Shown: positions 45,098-55,231 of the stretch, piece after piece
Numbering within the stretch: the stretch's first letter is position 1
Layout: each line of letters begins with the position of its first letter
Source of the DNA: Synechococcus sp. PCC 6312
GTDB taxonomy: Bacteria > Cyanobacteriota > Cyanobacteriia > Thermosynechococcales > Thermosynechococcaceae
Assembly: GCF_000316685.1 (NCBI RefSeq)
Contig: NC_019680.1
Coordinates: 2,481,501-2,545,500 of the forward strand
Length of the DNA stretch: 64,000 nt
Reading direction: 5' to 3'
Notes under the pieces: generated by a model
Seen by the model: the letters and a program-made list of their open reading frames with translations, nothing else
What the model was told of the DNA's origin: nothing
The model's database searches: none
Translations under genes and position numbers: made by a program

Positions 45098-47887
45098 ATG
45101 TTGAAAGCAATTTTTGGGGATCCAAACCAACGCAAGCTAAAAAAATATCAACCCTTGGTGAGTGACATCAACCTCCTCGAAGAAGACATCCAACCCCTCA
45201 GTGATGCCGAACTCCAGGCCAAGACCGGTGAATTTAAGCAACGTCTAGAAAAAGGGGAAACCCTGGATGATCTCTTACCCGAAGCCTTTGCTGTCGTTAG
45301 AGAAGCCTCGCGTCGGGTCTTAGGATTGCGTCACTTTGATGTGCAGCTGATTGGCGGCATGATTCTCCACGATGGTCAAATTGCCGAGATGAAAACCGGG
45401 GAAGGCAAAACCCTCGTCTCAACTCTGCCGGCCTATCTCAACGCGCTAACCGGGAAAGGGGTTCACATCATTACCGTCAATGATTACCTGGCCCGGCGAG
45501 ATGCGGAATGGATGGGGCAAGTCCATCGGTTTTTGGGGCTAACGGTGGGACTGATTCAACAGCAAATGCCGCCCCAAGAACGCCAAAAAAGCTATGCCTG
45601 CGATATCACCTATGCCACTAACAGCGAGATTGGCTTTGACTATTTGCGAGACAACATGGCCACCTCCATGGCAGAAGTTGTCCAGCGGCCGTTTCATTTT
45701 TGCGTCATTGATGAAGTTGATTCAGTTCTGATTGACGAAGCCCGCACCCCCTTAATCATTTCCGGTCAAGTTGAGCGGCCCACGGAAAAATATCTGAAAG
45801 CCTCTGAGATTGCCCGGAGTTTGAATGCAGAAGTCCACTACGAAGTCGATGAAAAGGCCCGTAATGTCCTGATGACCGATGAAGGGTTTATTGAAGCCGA
45901 GAAACTCTTGGGCGTGGACGACCTTTTTGACCCGGAAGACCCCTGGGCCCACTACATTTTCAACGCCATCAAAGCCAAAGAACTGTTCATTAAAGATGTG
46001 AACTATATCATTCGAGGCGAAGAAATTGTCATTGTGGACGAGTTTACCGGACGGGTGATGCCAGGCCGGCGCTGGAGTGACGGATTACACCAGGCCATTG
46101 AGGCGAAAGAGCGAGTCGAAATCCAAAACGAATCCCAAACCTTAGCCACCATTACCTACCAAAACCTGTTCTTGCTCTATCCCAAACTGGGGGGGATGAC
46201 CGGCACGGCTAAAACCGAAGAAGCAGAACTGGAAAAAATCTATAAACTCGAAGTCACTGTTGTCCCGACCAATCGCACCAGTAGTCGCCGGGATATTTCC
46301 GATGTGGTCTACAAAACGGAAATGGCCAAGTGGCAGGCGGTAGCCCAAGAATGTGCGGAGATGCATAGTGCTGGCCGGCCGGTACTCGTGGGTACAACCA
46401 GCGTGGAAAAATCCGAAATCCTCTCGGTACTCCTCCAACAGCAGGGGATTCCCCACAACCTCTTAAACGCCAAACCGGAAAATGTCGAGCGAGAATCAGA
46501 AATTATTGCCCAGGCCGGTCGTAAAGGTGCGGTAACCATCTCAACTAATATGGCTGGGCGGGGGACGGACATTATTTTGGGCGGCAATGCCGAATACATG
46601 GCCCGGCTCAAGGTGCGGGAATTTTTCATGCCTCGAATTGTCATGCCCGAAAGTGATGATCCCATGTCCCTCCTGAGTTTGATGGGGAATCATCGCCAAG
46701 GTGGACAAGGTTTTGGCCAAGAGGTAAAACAAAAATCCTGGAAAGTCTCCACTGAGATTTTTCCCACCGAAATCTCCAAAGATGCCGAGGCTCTCATTCG
46801 TGCTGCTGTGGATTTTGCCGTCAAGGAATATGGCGAGCGGAGTTTACCGGAGTTACAAGCCGAGGATATGATTGCTGTTGCCGCCGAAAAAGCCCCGACC
46901 CAAGACCCTGTCATTCAGAAGTTGCGGGAGGCCTACAATCAAATTCGCCGCGAGTACGAAGCCTTTACGGGGCGAGAGCATCAAGAGGTGGTGGAACTGG
47001 GGGGCCTGCACGTCATTGGCACAGAACGCCATGAATCCCGCCGGATTGATAACCAGTTACGGGGGCGGGCCGGACGACAAGGGGATCCAGGTTCGACTCG
47101 CTTTTTCCTCAGCCTAGAAGACAACCTACTGCGGATTTTTGGCGGTGATCGGGTGGCCTCGTTGATGAATGCCTTCCGGGTCGAAGAGGATATGCCCATT
47201 GAGTCGCGAATCTTGACCGGTAGCTTGGAAAACGCCCAGAAGAAAGTGGAAACCTACTACTACGACATCCGCAAACAGGTGTTCGAGTATGACGAGGTGA
47301 TGAACAACCAACGGCGGGCGATTTACGCGGAACGGCGGCGGGTTTTGGAAGGGGAAGATCTGAAGGATCGCGTCCTTGAGTATGCCGAAAAAACCATGGA
47401 TGATATTGTCGTAGCCTACGTCAACCCAGAACTCCCTGCGGAGGAATGGGACTTAGCCAGTTTGGTCAGTAAAGTACAGGAATTTGTCTATTTACTTGCA
47501 GATTTAGAGCCGGAACATCTGGCTAATCTCAGCGTGGCCGAAATGCAACTGTTTCTCCATGAACAAGTCCGCACGGCCTATGAACGCAAGGAAGCGGAAA
47601 TTGATCAAATCCAGGCCGGGTTAATGCGCCAGGCCGAGCGGTTCTTTATCCTCCAACAGATTGATACACTTTGGCGGGAACATCTGCAACAAATGGATGC
47701 TCTACGGGAGTCGGTGGGTCTGCGCGGCTATGGTCAAGAAGACCCCTTGGTGGAATACAAACGGGAAGGCTATGAGATTTTCCTCGACATGATGATTATG
47801 ATCCGCCGTAATGTGGTTTACTCTCTGTTCCAATTCCAGCCCCAAATGCCGGCCACAACAACGGAAGTGACGACAGAAGTTGTTTAA
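45098..47887 (+). CDS. secA: Protein translocase ATPase SecA
   Basis: Motor of the Sec pathway across plasma and thylakoid membranes. 929 aa. Visible: Walker [31 protein letters not shown] (DEAD-type B motif), [28 protein letters not shown], and the second [24 protein letters not shown]. The C-terminal zinc-binding tail of proteobacterial SecA is missing, as in cyanobacteria and plastids. The insertion around residues 530-590 is larger than in E. coli. Confidence 0.97.
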   Translation: MLKAIFGDPNQRKLKKYQPLVSDINLLEEDIQPLSDAELQAKTGEFKQRLEKGETLDDLLPEAFAVVREASRRVLGLRHFDVQLIGGMILHDGQIAEMKTGEGKTLVSTLPAYLNALTGKGVHIITVNDYLARRDAEWMGQVHRFLGLTVGLIQQQMPPQERQKSYACDITYATNSEIGFDYLRDNMATSMAEVVQRPFHFCVIDEVDSVLIDEARTPLIISGQVERPTEKYLKASEIARSLNAEVHYEVDEKARNVLMTDEGFIEAEKLLGVDDLFDPEDPWAHYIFNAIKAKELFIKDVNYIIRGEEIVIVDEFTGRVMPGRRWSDGLHQAIEAKERVEIQNESQTLATITYQNLFLLYPKLGGMTGTAKTEEAELEKIYKLEVTVVPTNRTSSRRDISDVVYKTEMAKWQAVAQECAEMHSAGRPVLVGTTSVEKSEILSVLLQQQGIPHNLLNAKPENVERESEIIAQAGRKGAVTISTNMAGRGTDIILGGNAEYMARLKVREFFMPRIVMPESDDPMSLLSLMGNHRQGGQGFGQEVKQKSWKVSTEIFPTEISKDAEALIRAAVDFAVKEYGERSLPELQAEDMIAVAAEKAPTQDPVIQKLREAYNQIRREYEAFTGREHQEVVELGGLHVIGTERHESRRIDNQLRGRAGRQGDPGSTRFFLSLEDNLLRIFGGDRVASLMNAFRVEEDMPIESRILTGSLENAQKKVETYYYDIRKQVFEYDEVMNNQRRAIYAERRRVLEGEDLKDRVLEYAEKTMDDIVVAYVNPELPAEEWDLASLVSKVQEFVYLLADLEPEHLANLSVAEMQLFLHEQVRTAYERKEAEIDQIQAGLMRQAERFFILQQIDTLWREHLQQMDALRESVGLRGYGQEDPLVEYKREGYEIFLDMMIMIRRNVVYSLFQFQPQMPATTTEVTTEVV

Positions 47888-47914
47888 AACTCAAGAGCAA
47901 TCTGGTTAAACATA

Positions 47915-48571
47915 ATGACCAATACCCTTACCTCAATCCCATTAGTTACGGATGTTTGGTTGCCAGCAACTTGGGCTGAATTCATGGGCCTGGTGAATCA
48001 AACCGAGCCGGATACCAACAAACTTAAGTTTTACTACAACAACGGCTGGATGAGGATGGAAACAATGCCAACCGGATCGAATCATAGCCAAGATAATACC
48101 GTTGTCGGCCTTCTAGTTAGTCTCTACTGCACAATCAAAGGCATACCTTGTAAAGGATTAACGAATGGTAGTTTCCGAGCCATCGGTCACTATGAATGTC
48201 AGCCAGATTTGGCCTATTACATGGGTGATAATCTAAGATTTCCAACAAGAACAAATAGCCCGATTAATTTAAGGGAGTTTGGCCCACCTGATTTAGTGAT
48301 TGAAATTTCGGCAACTTCCTTGAGTAGTGATTTAGGACAAAAACGCCTCCTTTATGAACAGTTAAATGTCAAAGAATATTGGGTTATAGATGTCACATCA
48401 GTTTCAGTGATTGCTTTTGAGATTATTGATGGCGGAAGTCGGCAAATTACAAGCTCATTGGTCTTACCAGGCCTGCCCTTAGACCTGATTAAGCAAGCTT
48501 TGCAACGCAGCCAATCCCAAGATGACGGGATGATCAGTCGGTGGTTATTGGAAGAGTTTCAAATTAGCTGA
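47915..48571 (+). CDS. Uma2 family (DUF820) putative PD-(D/E)XK nuclease
   Basis: A 218-aa Uma2 protein: EFMGLVNQTEPDTNKLKFYY, CQPDLAYYMG, PPDLVIEISATSLSSDLGQKRLLYEQLNVKEYW is represented in pieces by PDLVIEIS, QKRLLYEQ and EYWVIDV, all matching the nuclease fold core. Unrelated at close range to the Uma2 gene at 5679. It is 28 bp after secA. Confidence 0.82.
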   Translation: MTNTLTSIPLVTDVWLPATWAEFMGLVNQTEPDTNKLKFYYNNGWMRMETMPTGSNHSQDNTVVGLLVSLYCTIKGIPCKGLTNGSFRAIGHYECQPDLAYYMGDNLRFPTRTNSPINLREFGPPDLVIEISATSLSSDLGQKRLLYEQLNVKEYWVIDVTSVSVIAFEIIDGGSRQITSSLVLPGLPLDLIKQALQRSQSQDDGMISRWLLEEFQIS

Positions 48572-48658
48572 GTCCTGTAGGCGGATTCACCACAGTTAAC
48601 CTAACCTGATGCTACAGCGTTACCCAGACTGTTCTGAAAGAGTAGAACACTTCAAAGA

Positions 48659-48706
48659 AAGAACTATGTTCCTATCTAGCCCTAAAGGAGAAACGCTATA
48701 GTTCTT
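48659..48706. terminator. Long inverted repeat between convergent genes
   Basis: Perfect 9-bp arms AAGAACTAT / ATAGTTCTT, with further pairing inside (GTT-CCT / AGGAGAAAC, bulged). It lies between the Uma2 gene and the M50 gene, which converge. On the minus strand it is followed by TCTTTCTTTG, so it could terminate M50 transcription. A remnant element is also possible. Confidence 0.45.
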
Positions 48707-48711
48707 GTTCC

Positions 48712-49986
48712 CTAGACTTTGGTTAGAGGTGGCTCTGGAATTGGGGCTGGGTCTTTTGCGTCTAGATCGGCCGGTACTTGGTTTTGCAGGGCAGTTTCCG
48801 CCAGTTGACGCAGTTGCAGGCTGGGGGGATATTGGTGACTTTGCTTGATTTGTTTCAAGTCTGGAGCCATGACAACCCAGTTTAGAGATTGAGCCAGGGC
48901 CTGGAAAATATCACCCCGATCAATAACTCCGGCTACGGCTCCAGCAGGGGATAGAACCGTCACATAACGGCAGGCCTGGGTTTCCAACTGGACAATAATT
49001 TCTGCCAGGGAGTTAGATTCAGCGCAGGTCGGTACATTATCCAAGGCAGTGGTTAGGGCCATGACTGTTAATTGATCCCACTGACTCCGCTCGATCGGAC
49101 TGAGAAGACTGGGATCGACTTGTCCCCGATAGCGTCCCTCACTAGCCGAAAAATAAGCCGTGGGTTGTTGGTCTGCTAATAATAAATACCGCTCGGCAAA
49201 TTCCCGTAAAGACAGGCTGGCTTCCACAACTCGAAAGTCGCGGGACAGGGCCTGGGCTGCGGTTACAGTTAAGAGGGCCTCTTGAATGTTGGTCATCCGA
49301 TTATAGAGAGAAGCATTACGAATCCCAAACCAGCCTAAAAGGGCCAACCACAGACCATTACCCACCCCCAGTAAGGCTAAACTTGCTGTCCCCAGGATAA
49401 TGCCAGTCCATCCCAAAACCTGTCCTGATCGAGCCGCCCAGCGGACACCTTGAAAGCGATTTCCAGTGACTTTCCAAACCGTCGCCTTGAGCACTTGGCC
49501 ACCATCAAGGGGTAAACCGGGCAAAAGATTAAATATGCCTAAAACCAAGTTAATGCCACTCAAGTTACTGGCTAAGACTTGGCCAGGAGTATCTATTGGC
49601 AAGACTGCTTTTAAACCAAACAAAATTGCTGCTAGGGTAAAACTAACTAGGGGGCCAGCGATGGCAACTTGAAACGCCTGGCCGGGTGTGGCCGACTCTC
49701 GCTCAATTGCCGCAATCCCCCCAAATAAAAACAGGGTAATCCGGTTAACTTGAATGCCTTGGGAACGAGCCACCAAACTATGGCCAAGCTCATGGAGCAA
49801 TACTGAAGTGAACAATAAGATTGCCATCGCAAATCCCGCTGCCCAGGCCCAGGCCCCCCAAGCCGGATACTCCCGCTGCCAATCTGAGCCATTCAGGAAC
49901 GTAAACAGACCCACTACCAAAAACCAAGAGCTATCCAGAAATAGCGGAATTCCAAATAACTGCCCTACTTGCCAGCTTTTACCCAT
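48712..49986 (-). CDS. Site-2 protease family (M50) zinc metalloprotease with CBS domains
   Basis: A 424-aa intramembrane protease. Zinc-site HELGHSLVA and the second motif NLLPGLPLDGGQ are clear, within about six membrane helices (residues ~10-215). A C-terminal cytoplasmic region of about 170 residues carries a pair of CBS domains, as in the SpoIVFB-like subgroup. It cleaves membrane-anchored substrates; which is unknown. GTG 49992 and ATG 49986 are both in frame; the ATG is favoured. Confidence 0.92.
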   Translation of the reverse strand: MGKSWQVGQLFGIPLFLDSSWFLVVGLFTFLNGSDWQREYPAWGAWAWAAGFAMAILLFTSVLLHELGHSLVARSQGIQVNRITLFLFGGIAAIERESATPGQAFQVAIAGPLVSFTLAAILFGLKAVLPIDTPGQVLASNLSGINLVLGIFNLLPGLPLDGGQVLKATVWKVTGNRFQGVRWAARSGQVLGWTGIILGTASLALLGVGNGLWLALLGWFGIRNASLYNRMTNIQEALLTVTAAQALSRDFRVVEASLSLREFAERYLLLADQQPTAYFSASEGRYRGQVDPSLLSPIERSQWDQLTVMALTTALDNVPTCAESNSLAEIIVQLETQACRYVTVLSPAGAVAGVIDRGDIFQALAQSLNWVVMAPDLKQIKQSHQYPPSLQLRQLAETALQNQVPADLDAKDPAPIPEPPLTKV

Positions 49987-50484
49987 ACTCACCCCGACGC
50001 GTGCGCCTGATCAATGTCCTTCGCCTACTTCCAGTCTAAAGGCCGACGTTTCAGACCGGCTCCTTGCCATCCTGCACCCAAAGCGAATCACGACAAGTTC
50101 ACGCGATAAAAACCAGACACAAACAACCCGGAAATACCATAACAGGTTATGCCTTCAAGCTTTCTACTATTTTTAAAATTTTTAAATCATTTGTGTAGGG
50201 CTATCTCCGCTCAAAGAGTTCTCTCTTGTTTTCTCCACCCCTGCGGACTAAAATCAGCCATAATTTCATGAATTTTTCTGAGCTTGGCTGCGATTAAGTA
50301 GTTATCTAGTCACCTCAGCCGCAATCACCCTCACCCAATGCCAGGCCTGGATTGTGATCCCTCCTGTCCAGGATATTAATTATGTTCATAAACTATCGCT
50401 GGTGTGTAATCTAGGTTGTTAGACAGGTTCTCTAGTTTCAAATAAGTTCAATAATGTCTAGGGTGTGGTGGGTCATTTAAATTT
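49987..50484. promoter_or_regulatory. Divergent intergenic region between M50 protease and TpsB genes
   Basis: About 500 noncoding bases. The stretch 50160-50190 is AT-rich (TTTTTAAAATTTTTAAATC, near-palindromic), and a CCAGGCCTGG copy is at 50341. No RNA or terminator can be supported. Promoters of both flanking genes must lie here. Confidence 0.4.
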
Positions 50485-52218
50485 ATGAGCAACAATTTAC
50501 TCAATCTCATGTCACGACTAGGTATCAGTGGGGCCGTCAGTTTCTTGTCCCCAACCTGCACTTTAGCCCAAACGGCCCCAGTCAACCCTACCCAACAGCA
50601 AATCCAGCCCCCTCTACCAATTGTCCCCCCCTTACCAACTCAGCCAGCGGAACCTCTCGTTACGCCGCCGCCGCCAACCCCAACGCCCCCCCTCTCCAGC
50701 CAACCGCAAATTCCAGTTGCCAAAATTAACGTGGTTGGGAGTACGATTTTTGCCCCAGCCCAGCTTGATCCGATTACCGCCCCCCTCCTGAACCGGACAG
50801 TCAGCCTACAAGAGTTACAAGGGGCTGCGGATGCCATTACCCAACTCTACTTGGATGGGGGATATCTCACTTCACGGGCCGTTTTGGGCGAACAAACTAT
50901 TGCGGGTGGGGTGGTTACCATTCGGGTCATTGAAGGTCGGCTTGAGGAAATTAAAGTTACAGGTAACGAGGGCTTACTGAAAACTTACATCACGAGTCGG
51001 ATTCAGTTAGGTGCAGGAGTTCCCCTCAATAGCAATGCCTTAGAAGAGCAGTTACGCTTACTCAAGGTTGATCCGCTGTTTAAGAATGTTTCGGCCAGCC
51101 TCCAACCGGGGACCACAGAGGGAGCCAGTATTTTAGCGGTGCGCGTTGACCAGGCCCGCCGTCCCAATGGTCTTTTGGGTCTGGACACCAATACCCCTCC
51201 AGCCATCGCCCCCGAACGCGGGTTCCTTAATTTTTCCTATCGGAATCTTTCTGGGGTAGGGGATACGATTTATGGCTCCTATGCCGTTGGGGTTAACCTG
51301 GGCGAGTTTGATTGGGGCGCATCTAATACCTATGAATTTGGCTACAGTATTCCCGTGAATGCCCTTAATGGGACATTTTCCATCCGCACCGTTCAGGGGG
51401 ATAGCCGGATTACCCAAGCCGTTGGTCAGGATTTGGGGATTCGCTCCAACTCTAGTGTCTATCAAGTCAACTTCCGGCAACCCATTATTCGCTCGATTCG
51501 CCAAGAACTGGCCCTATCCGTGGGCTTTACCCAGCAAAGTGGGCAGACGTTTTTGTTTAACGACACACCCTTTCCCTTTGGCATTGGCCCGGACGCGAAT
51601 GGTTATAGTCGCACCAGCGTTGTGGACTTTACCCAAGATTATGTGCATCGGGATAACTCCGGGGCCTGGGTGTTGCGCTCACAGCTTAACTTTGGGCTGC
51701 CAATTTTTGACGCGACTGAAAATCCTGGACCAATTCCCAGCGGTAAGTTCTTTAGTTGGTTAGCCCAAGGACAGCGGGTGCAACAGCTTTGGGAGGATAA
51801 TTTTGTCATTCTCCGCTCCAGCCTGCAATTGTCACCCAATAACCTTTTAGCCTTCAACCAGTTTGTGATTGGCGGTGAAACCTCAGTCCGGGGCTATGCC
51901 ACCAATGCTCGGTCTGGGGATAACGGCTTTCAATTCTCCACCGAAGGGCGGTTTCCGATTATTCGCAATGCTGATAATGCCCCCATGTTGCAGCTTGTTC
52001 CCTTGCTAGATTTTGGGATTGTCTGGAATAACCCTAGTAACCCCAATGGGGCCGTGGCCAATAATGTTTTATTAGGCTCTGGTTTAGGCCTGATTTATCA
52101 ACCAACTCCAGACATTGATATTAAGTTCGGCTATGCTGTGCCAGTCTTTAATGTGCCCGGCCAGGGATCGAGCCTACAATCCGATGGCTTTTACTTCAGT
52201 ATTATTGGTCGCCCATAG
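50485..52218 (+). CDS. TpsB-type outer membrane secretion porin (ShlB/FhaC family)
   Basis: A 577-aa outer-membrane protein with signal peptide (through TCTLAQ), a Pro-rich linker (~residues 30-75), one or two POTRA domains (AKINVVGSTIFAPAQLD, IKVTGNEGLLKTYI), and a 16-strand barrel region. The L6 loop motif GGETSVRGYATN (VRGY) is present near residue 470, and the C-terminus ends in the aromatic FSIIGRP. TpsB proteins export large TpsA adhesins or hemolysins. No TpsA adjoins. Confidence 0.9.
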   Translation: MSNNLLNLMSRLGISGAVSFLSPTCTLAQTAPVNPTQQQIQPPLPIVPPLPTQPAEPLVTPPPPTPTPPLSSQPQIPVAKINVVGSTIFAPAQLDPITAPLLNRTVSLQELQGAADAITQLYLDGGYLTSRAVLGEQTIAGGVVTIRVIEGRLEEIKVTGNEGLLKTYITSRIQLGAGVPLNSNALEEQLRLLKVDPLFKNVSASLQPGTTEGASILAVRVDQARRPNGLLGLDTNTPPAIAPERGFLNFSYRNLSGVGDTIYGSYAVGVNLGEFDWGASNTYEFGYSIPVNALNGTFSIRTVQGDSRITQAVGQDLGIRSNSSVYQVNFRQPIIRSIRQELALSVGFTQQSGQTFLFNDTPFPFGIGPDANGYSRTSVVDFTQDYVHRDNSGAWVLRSQLNFGLPIFDATENPGPIPSGKFFSWLAQGQRVQQLWEDNFVILRSSLQLSPNNLLAFNQFVIGGETSVRGYATNARSGDNGFQFSTEGRFPIIRNADNAPMLQLVPLLDFGIVWNNPSNPNGAVANNVLLGSGLGLIYQPTPDIDIKFGYAVPVFNVPGQGSSLQSDGFYFSIIGRP

Positions 52219-52251
52219 TCTCAGGGGCCAGTCAAACCAATGAAACACGCA

Positions 52252-52309
52252 AAACTGCCATCTGTCATGGTTTCAGGTATATTTGTGTTTCATTCCTAAG
52301 CGAAATGAC
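52252..52309. repeat. Dispersed inverted-repeat element, copy 3 (left end lost or altered)
   Basis: The right half matches copy 2 closely: ATGGTTTCAGGTATATTTGTG, then TTTCATTCCTAAGCGAAATGAC (read in two parts). The left end is diverged to AAACTGCCATC. It lies between the TpsB stop and cobL. Confidence 0.5.
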
Positions 52310-52390
52310 TATACATCGGAATGAACAACGCCATATTGTTTGATCCTGATACTCCGTCTGCTTTTGGTGGGGAGGCTTCTTGGGGAAATC

Positions 52391-53620
52391 ATGTCTGAAG
52401 CAAAATGGTTATCGGTGATTGGTGTCGGGGCAGAGGGCTTAACTGGGCTATCGGAGGTGGCGCGATTTCTGCTGCATCAGGCGGAGGTCATTGTTGGCGG
52501 TCAACGGCACTTAGGGATGCTTCCAGACTCTGATCTGCGGCCGAGGCTGGCCTGGGATAGTCCAATTACGATCACCCTCGATCAAATTGCGGCCCGGCGC
52601 GGCGAATCGGTTTGTGTTTTAGCCAGTGGGGATCCGCTTTTTTATGGCATTGGTGGGCCATTACTGGAACGTTTTTCCATTGATGAGATGACCATTATCC
52701 CGGCTGTTTCTGCCTTGGCTTTGGCCTGTAGTCGATTGGGCTGGGCCTGGGTGGATGTTGAGGTGGTTAGCTTGTGTGGTCGCCCCTTAGAGTTGCTGCA
52801 TACTCTCCTGTATCCAGGGGCAAAGATCATTGCTCTCAGTGCCACAGGGGATACTCCTCGCAAGGTTGCTCAAACATTAACAAAACGCGGCTATGGGGAC
52901 AGCGACTTATGCATTTTGGAAAATCTCGGGCATCCCCAAGAGAGAGTGATTAAAACCCAAGCAGGGGCCTGGGCAGAACAGGAAATCGCCAACCTCAATA
53001 TCATCGGTATCCATTGTCAAAGGACTCCTGAAGCGGCTGAATTAAGAGTTTTTCCTCGTTCCCGTTTAGCTGGTTTATCAGATTTGGCTTATCGCCATGA
53101 TGGCCAACTGACCAAACAAGAAGTCCGGGCCATGACCTTAGCCGCCTTAGCTCCTTTACCCGGCCAACTCCTCTGGGATGTGGGCGCTGGTTGTGGCTCG
53201 ATTGGCATTGAATGGTTACGGGCCCATCCTCGCTGCCAGGCCATTGCCATTGAACGACACCCCCAACGCCTGCAACGGATTGCGGAAAATGCGGCCAACT
53301 TGGGAGTTCCCAATCTGAAAATTGTTCATGGAGTTGCCCCAGAGATTTTGGTTGACCTCCCACAACCCGATGCGATTTTTATTGGCGGGGGAGTTCACAT
53401 TGCTGGGATGCTAGAAACTGCTTGGCAGGCCTTAAAACCAGGGGGCAGATTAGTGGTCAATGCCGTCACCGTAGTCAGCGAGCAACTGATCTTTCATTGG
53501 CAACAACAAGTGGGGGGCACCCTGCGGCGAATTGCAATTCAACGGGCCGAACCCTTGGGAACTTACCTGGCCTGGCGATCCTTAGCTCCAGTAACTCAAT
53601 GGCAAGTGCTTAAAACCTAA
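52391..53620 (+). CDS. cobL: Precorrin-6Y C5,15-methyltransferase (decarboxylating)
   Basis: Cobalamin synthesis: adds methyls at C5 and C15 and decarboxylates precorrin-6/8 acetate. 409 aa fused CbiE-CbiT. N-terminal half is the tetrapyrrole methylase fold (LSVIGVGAEGLTGL, VLASGDPLFYGIGG). C-terminal half is a Rossmann AdoMet domain (LLWDVGAGCGSIGIEW). ATG 52391 is chosen because it opens directly on the domain; an in-frame ATG is at 52340. Confidence 0.94.
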   Translation: MSEAKWLSVIGVGAEGLTGLSEVARFLLHQAEVIVGGQRHLGMLPDSDLRPRLAWDSPITITLDQIAARRGESVCVLASGDPLFYGIGGPLLERFSIDEMTIIPAVSALALACSRLGWAWVDVEVVSLCGRPLELLHTLLYPGAKIIALSATGDTPRKVAQTLTKRGYGDSDLCILENLGHPQERVIKTQAGAWAEQEIANLNIIGIHCQRTPEAAELRVFPRSRLAGLSDLAYRHDGQLTKQEVRAMTLAALAPLPGQLLWDVGAGCGSIGIEWLRAHPRCQAIAIERHPQRLQRIAENAANLGVPNLKIVHGVAPEILVDLPQPDAIFIGGGVHIAGMLETAWQALKPGGRLVVNAVTVVSEQLIFHWQQQVGGTLRRIAIQRAEPLGTYLAWRSLAPVTQWQVLKT

Positions 53621-53819
53621 GTGAATCATCGGCCTGCCCTAAAAACTGTTACCTAAAGGCACAATGGGGTGTGGAAAATACTTGAGTCTTTCGATAACTA
53701 GGATCAATGATTCAGCCACCCAGAAAAACGTGAGATCAGGGATTCTTGCTCCCCCAGGCCTGGGGAAATGGGGCTAAAAATGCCAAGATAAATCTAGGGA
53801 AATATGAAGGAATGTAACA

Positions 53820-54728
53820 ATGCCCGATCAACTGATCCGTGCCACTGCTGCTGCTGAAGGAATCCGGGCTGTGGGAGTGATCACAACTCGTCTCACGGAA
53901 GAGGCTCGCCAACGCCACCAACTTTCCTATGTTGCTACCGCCGCTCTAGGTAGAACAATGGCCGCCGGATTACTGTTAGCCTCCAACATGAAACAGCCCC
54001 AGGCCCGAGTTAATATTCGAGTTCAAGGCAATGGCCCCCTCGGAATTGTCTTTGCGGATGCAGGCTGTGATGGCACGGTGCGCGGCTATGTCCAAAACCC
54101 AGAGATTGAATTACCCCCCAATCAATCTGGCAAGTTAGATGTGGGTGGTGCAGTCGGGGCTTCTGGCTTTCTCTATGTCATCCGCGATATTGGCTACGGC
54201 TATCCCTACTCCAGCACCGTGGAACTCGTCTCAGGGGAAATTGGCGATGATGTTACCTATTATTTAGCAACCTCTGAACAAACACCTTCGGCCCTGATGT
54301 TAGGGGTTTTTGTCGGCCAAAATGGCACTGAAGCCGCCGGGGGAATCTTACTGCAAATTCTGCCCCAGGCCGTGGAGAATGAGGCATTAATTGCAACCTT
54401 GGAATCACGGGTGGCGGCCTTGCAGGGCTTTACGCCGATGCTGCGAGCGGGCAAAACTCTCCCGGAAATGTTTGAGCAGTTGTTGGGGGATCTGGACTTG
54501 AAAATTCTGCCGCAAAATCAATTATTACGGTTTCACTGTGGTTGTACCCATGAACGGATGCTGGGAGCCTTAAAAATCCTCGGGGAAGCAGAACTCAAGG
54601 ATATCCTCATGACTGAAACATTTGCTGAGGCTACCTGCCATTTTTGTAACGAGGTTTATCACGCTAATAGTAGGGAACTTGAACAATTATTGGCAGAACT
54701 GCAACAGGAAACAGCCACCTCAAGTTAG
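53820..54728 (+). CDS. hslO: Redox-regulated chaperone Hsp33
   Basis: A 302-aa cytosolic holdase activated by oxidation. The N-terminal signature PDQLIRATAAAEGIRAVGV and the zinc-binding Cys set CGC...CHFC near the C-terminus (FHCGCTHERM; ATCHFCNEVY) identify it. Length is typical. Confidence 0.96.
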   Translation: MPDQLIRATAAAEGIRAVGVITTRLTEEARQRHQLSYVATAALGRTMAAGLLLASNMKQPQARVNIRVQGNGPLGIVFADAGCDGTVRGYVQNPEIELPPNQSGKLDVGGAVGASGFLYVIRDIGYGYPYSSTVELVSGEIGDDVTYYLATSEQTPSALMLGVFVGQNGTEAAGGILLQILPQAVENEALIATLESRVAALQGFTPMLRAGKTLPEMFEQLLGDLDLKILPQNQLLRFHCGCTHERMLGALKILGEAELKDILMTETFAEATCHFCNEVYHANSRELEQLLAELQQETATSS

Positions 54729-54866
54729 GGACTTTAGGAGTTTACTAAATAACTGGATTAACGCCCCCCCAGCCCTGGGGCAGATTTACAAAAGATTCGC
54801 TAGAGTGGCAGTAGTCTCCTGATAAGGCAATGCCTACCTGACACCCTTTACTTGGAGGGCATGATG

Positions 54867-55115
54867 ATGTGTATTTGTGTCAACTGTGCCTTTGTGGATC
54901 GCTGCACAACCTATTACGCCGTGGAAGAGCAGCACCAACAACCCCATCTCACTGATGAGCCGAGTTTTGAACCCGATCAACCCACGATTAATGTCAATAT
55001 CCGTACCTTTGGTGAAGAAATTCAACTGGAATGGGATGTCATTGGCTGCGCCAGTTTTCAGCTAGAGGCGGGGCGATGGTCGCGCTTACGGCCGGGGGAA
55101 TTGATTCCAACCTAA
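54867..55115 (+). CDS. ycf34: Ycf34 homologue
   Basis: An 82-aa protein starting MCICVNCAFVDRCTTYYAVE, the Cys-rich N-terminus of Ycf34, which binds a 4Fe-4S cluster in Synechocystis and affects photosynthetic electron transport. Then PSFEPDQPTINVNIR and a Trp/Gly-rich C-terminus. ATG 54867 gives proper spacing (8 bases) from GGAGG at 54854; in-frame ATGs lie at 54861 and 54864. Confidence 0.9.
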   Translation: MCICVNCAFVDRCTTYYAVEEQHQQPHLTDEPSFEPDQPTINVNIRTFGEEIQLEWDVIGCASFQLEAGRWSRLRPGELIPT

Positions 55116-55231
55116 ATGTTGCCAGCCACCTGAATCATTGGCAGAACTCTACTTTCTGGTACTAACAACCTCTATGGCTGAGGAAAAATATCCCCTTGGG
55201 ACTGGCTCCAGAAGTGTAAAGAAAATTTACA

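Noticed and set aside
47085-47105. GGTTCGACTC, similar to a tRNA T-arm
   Set aside because: It lies inside secA in frame and no acceptor stem or anticodon arm can be drawn around it.
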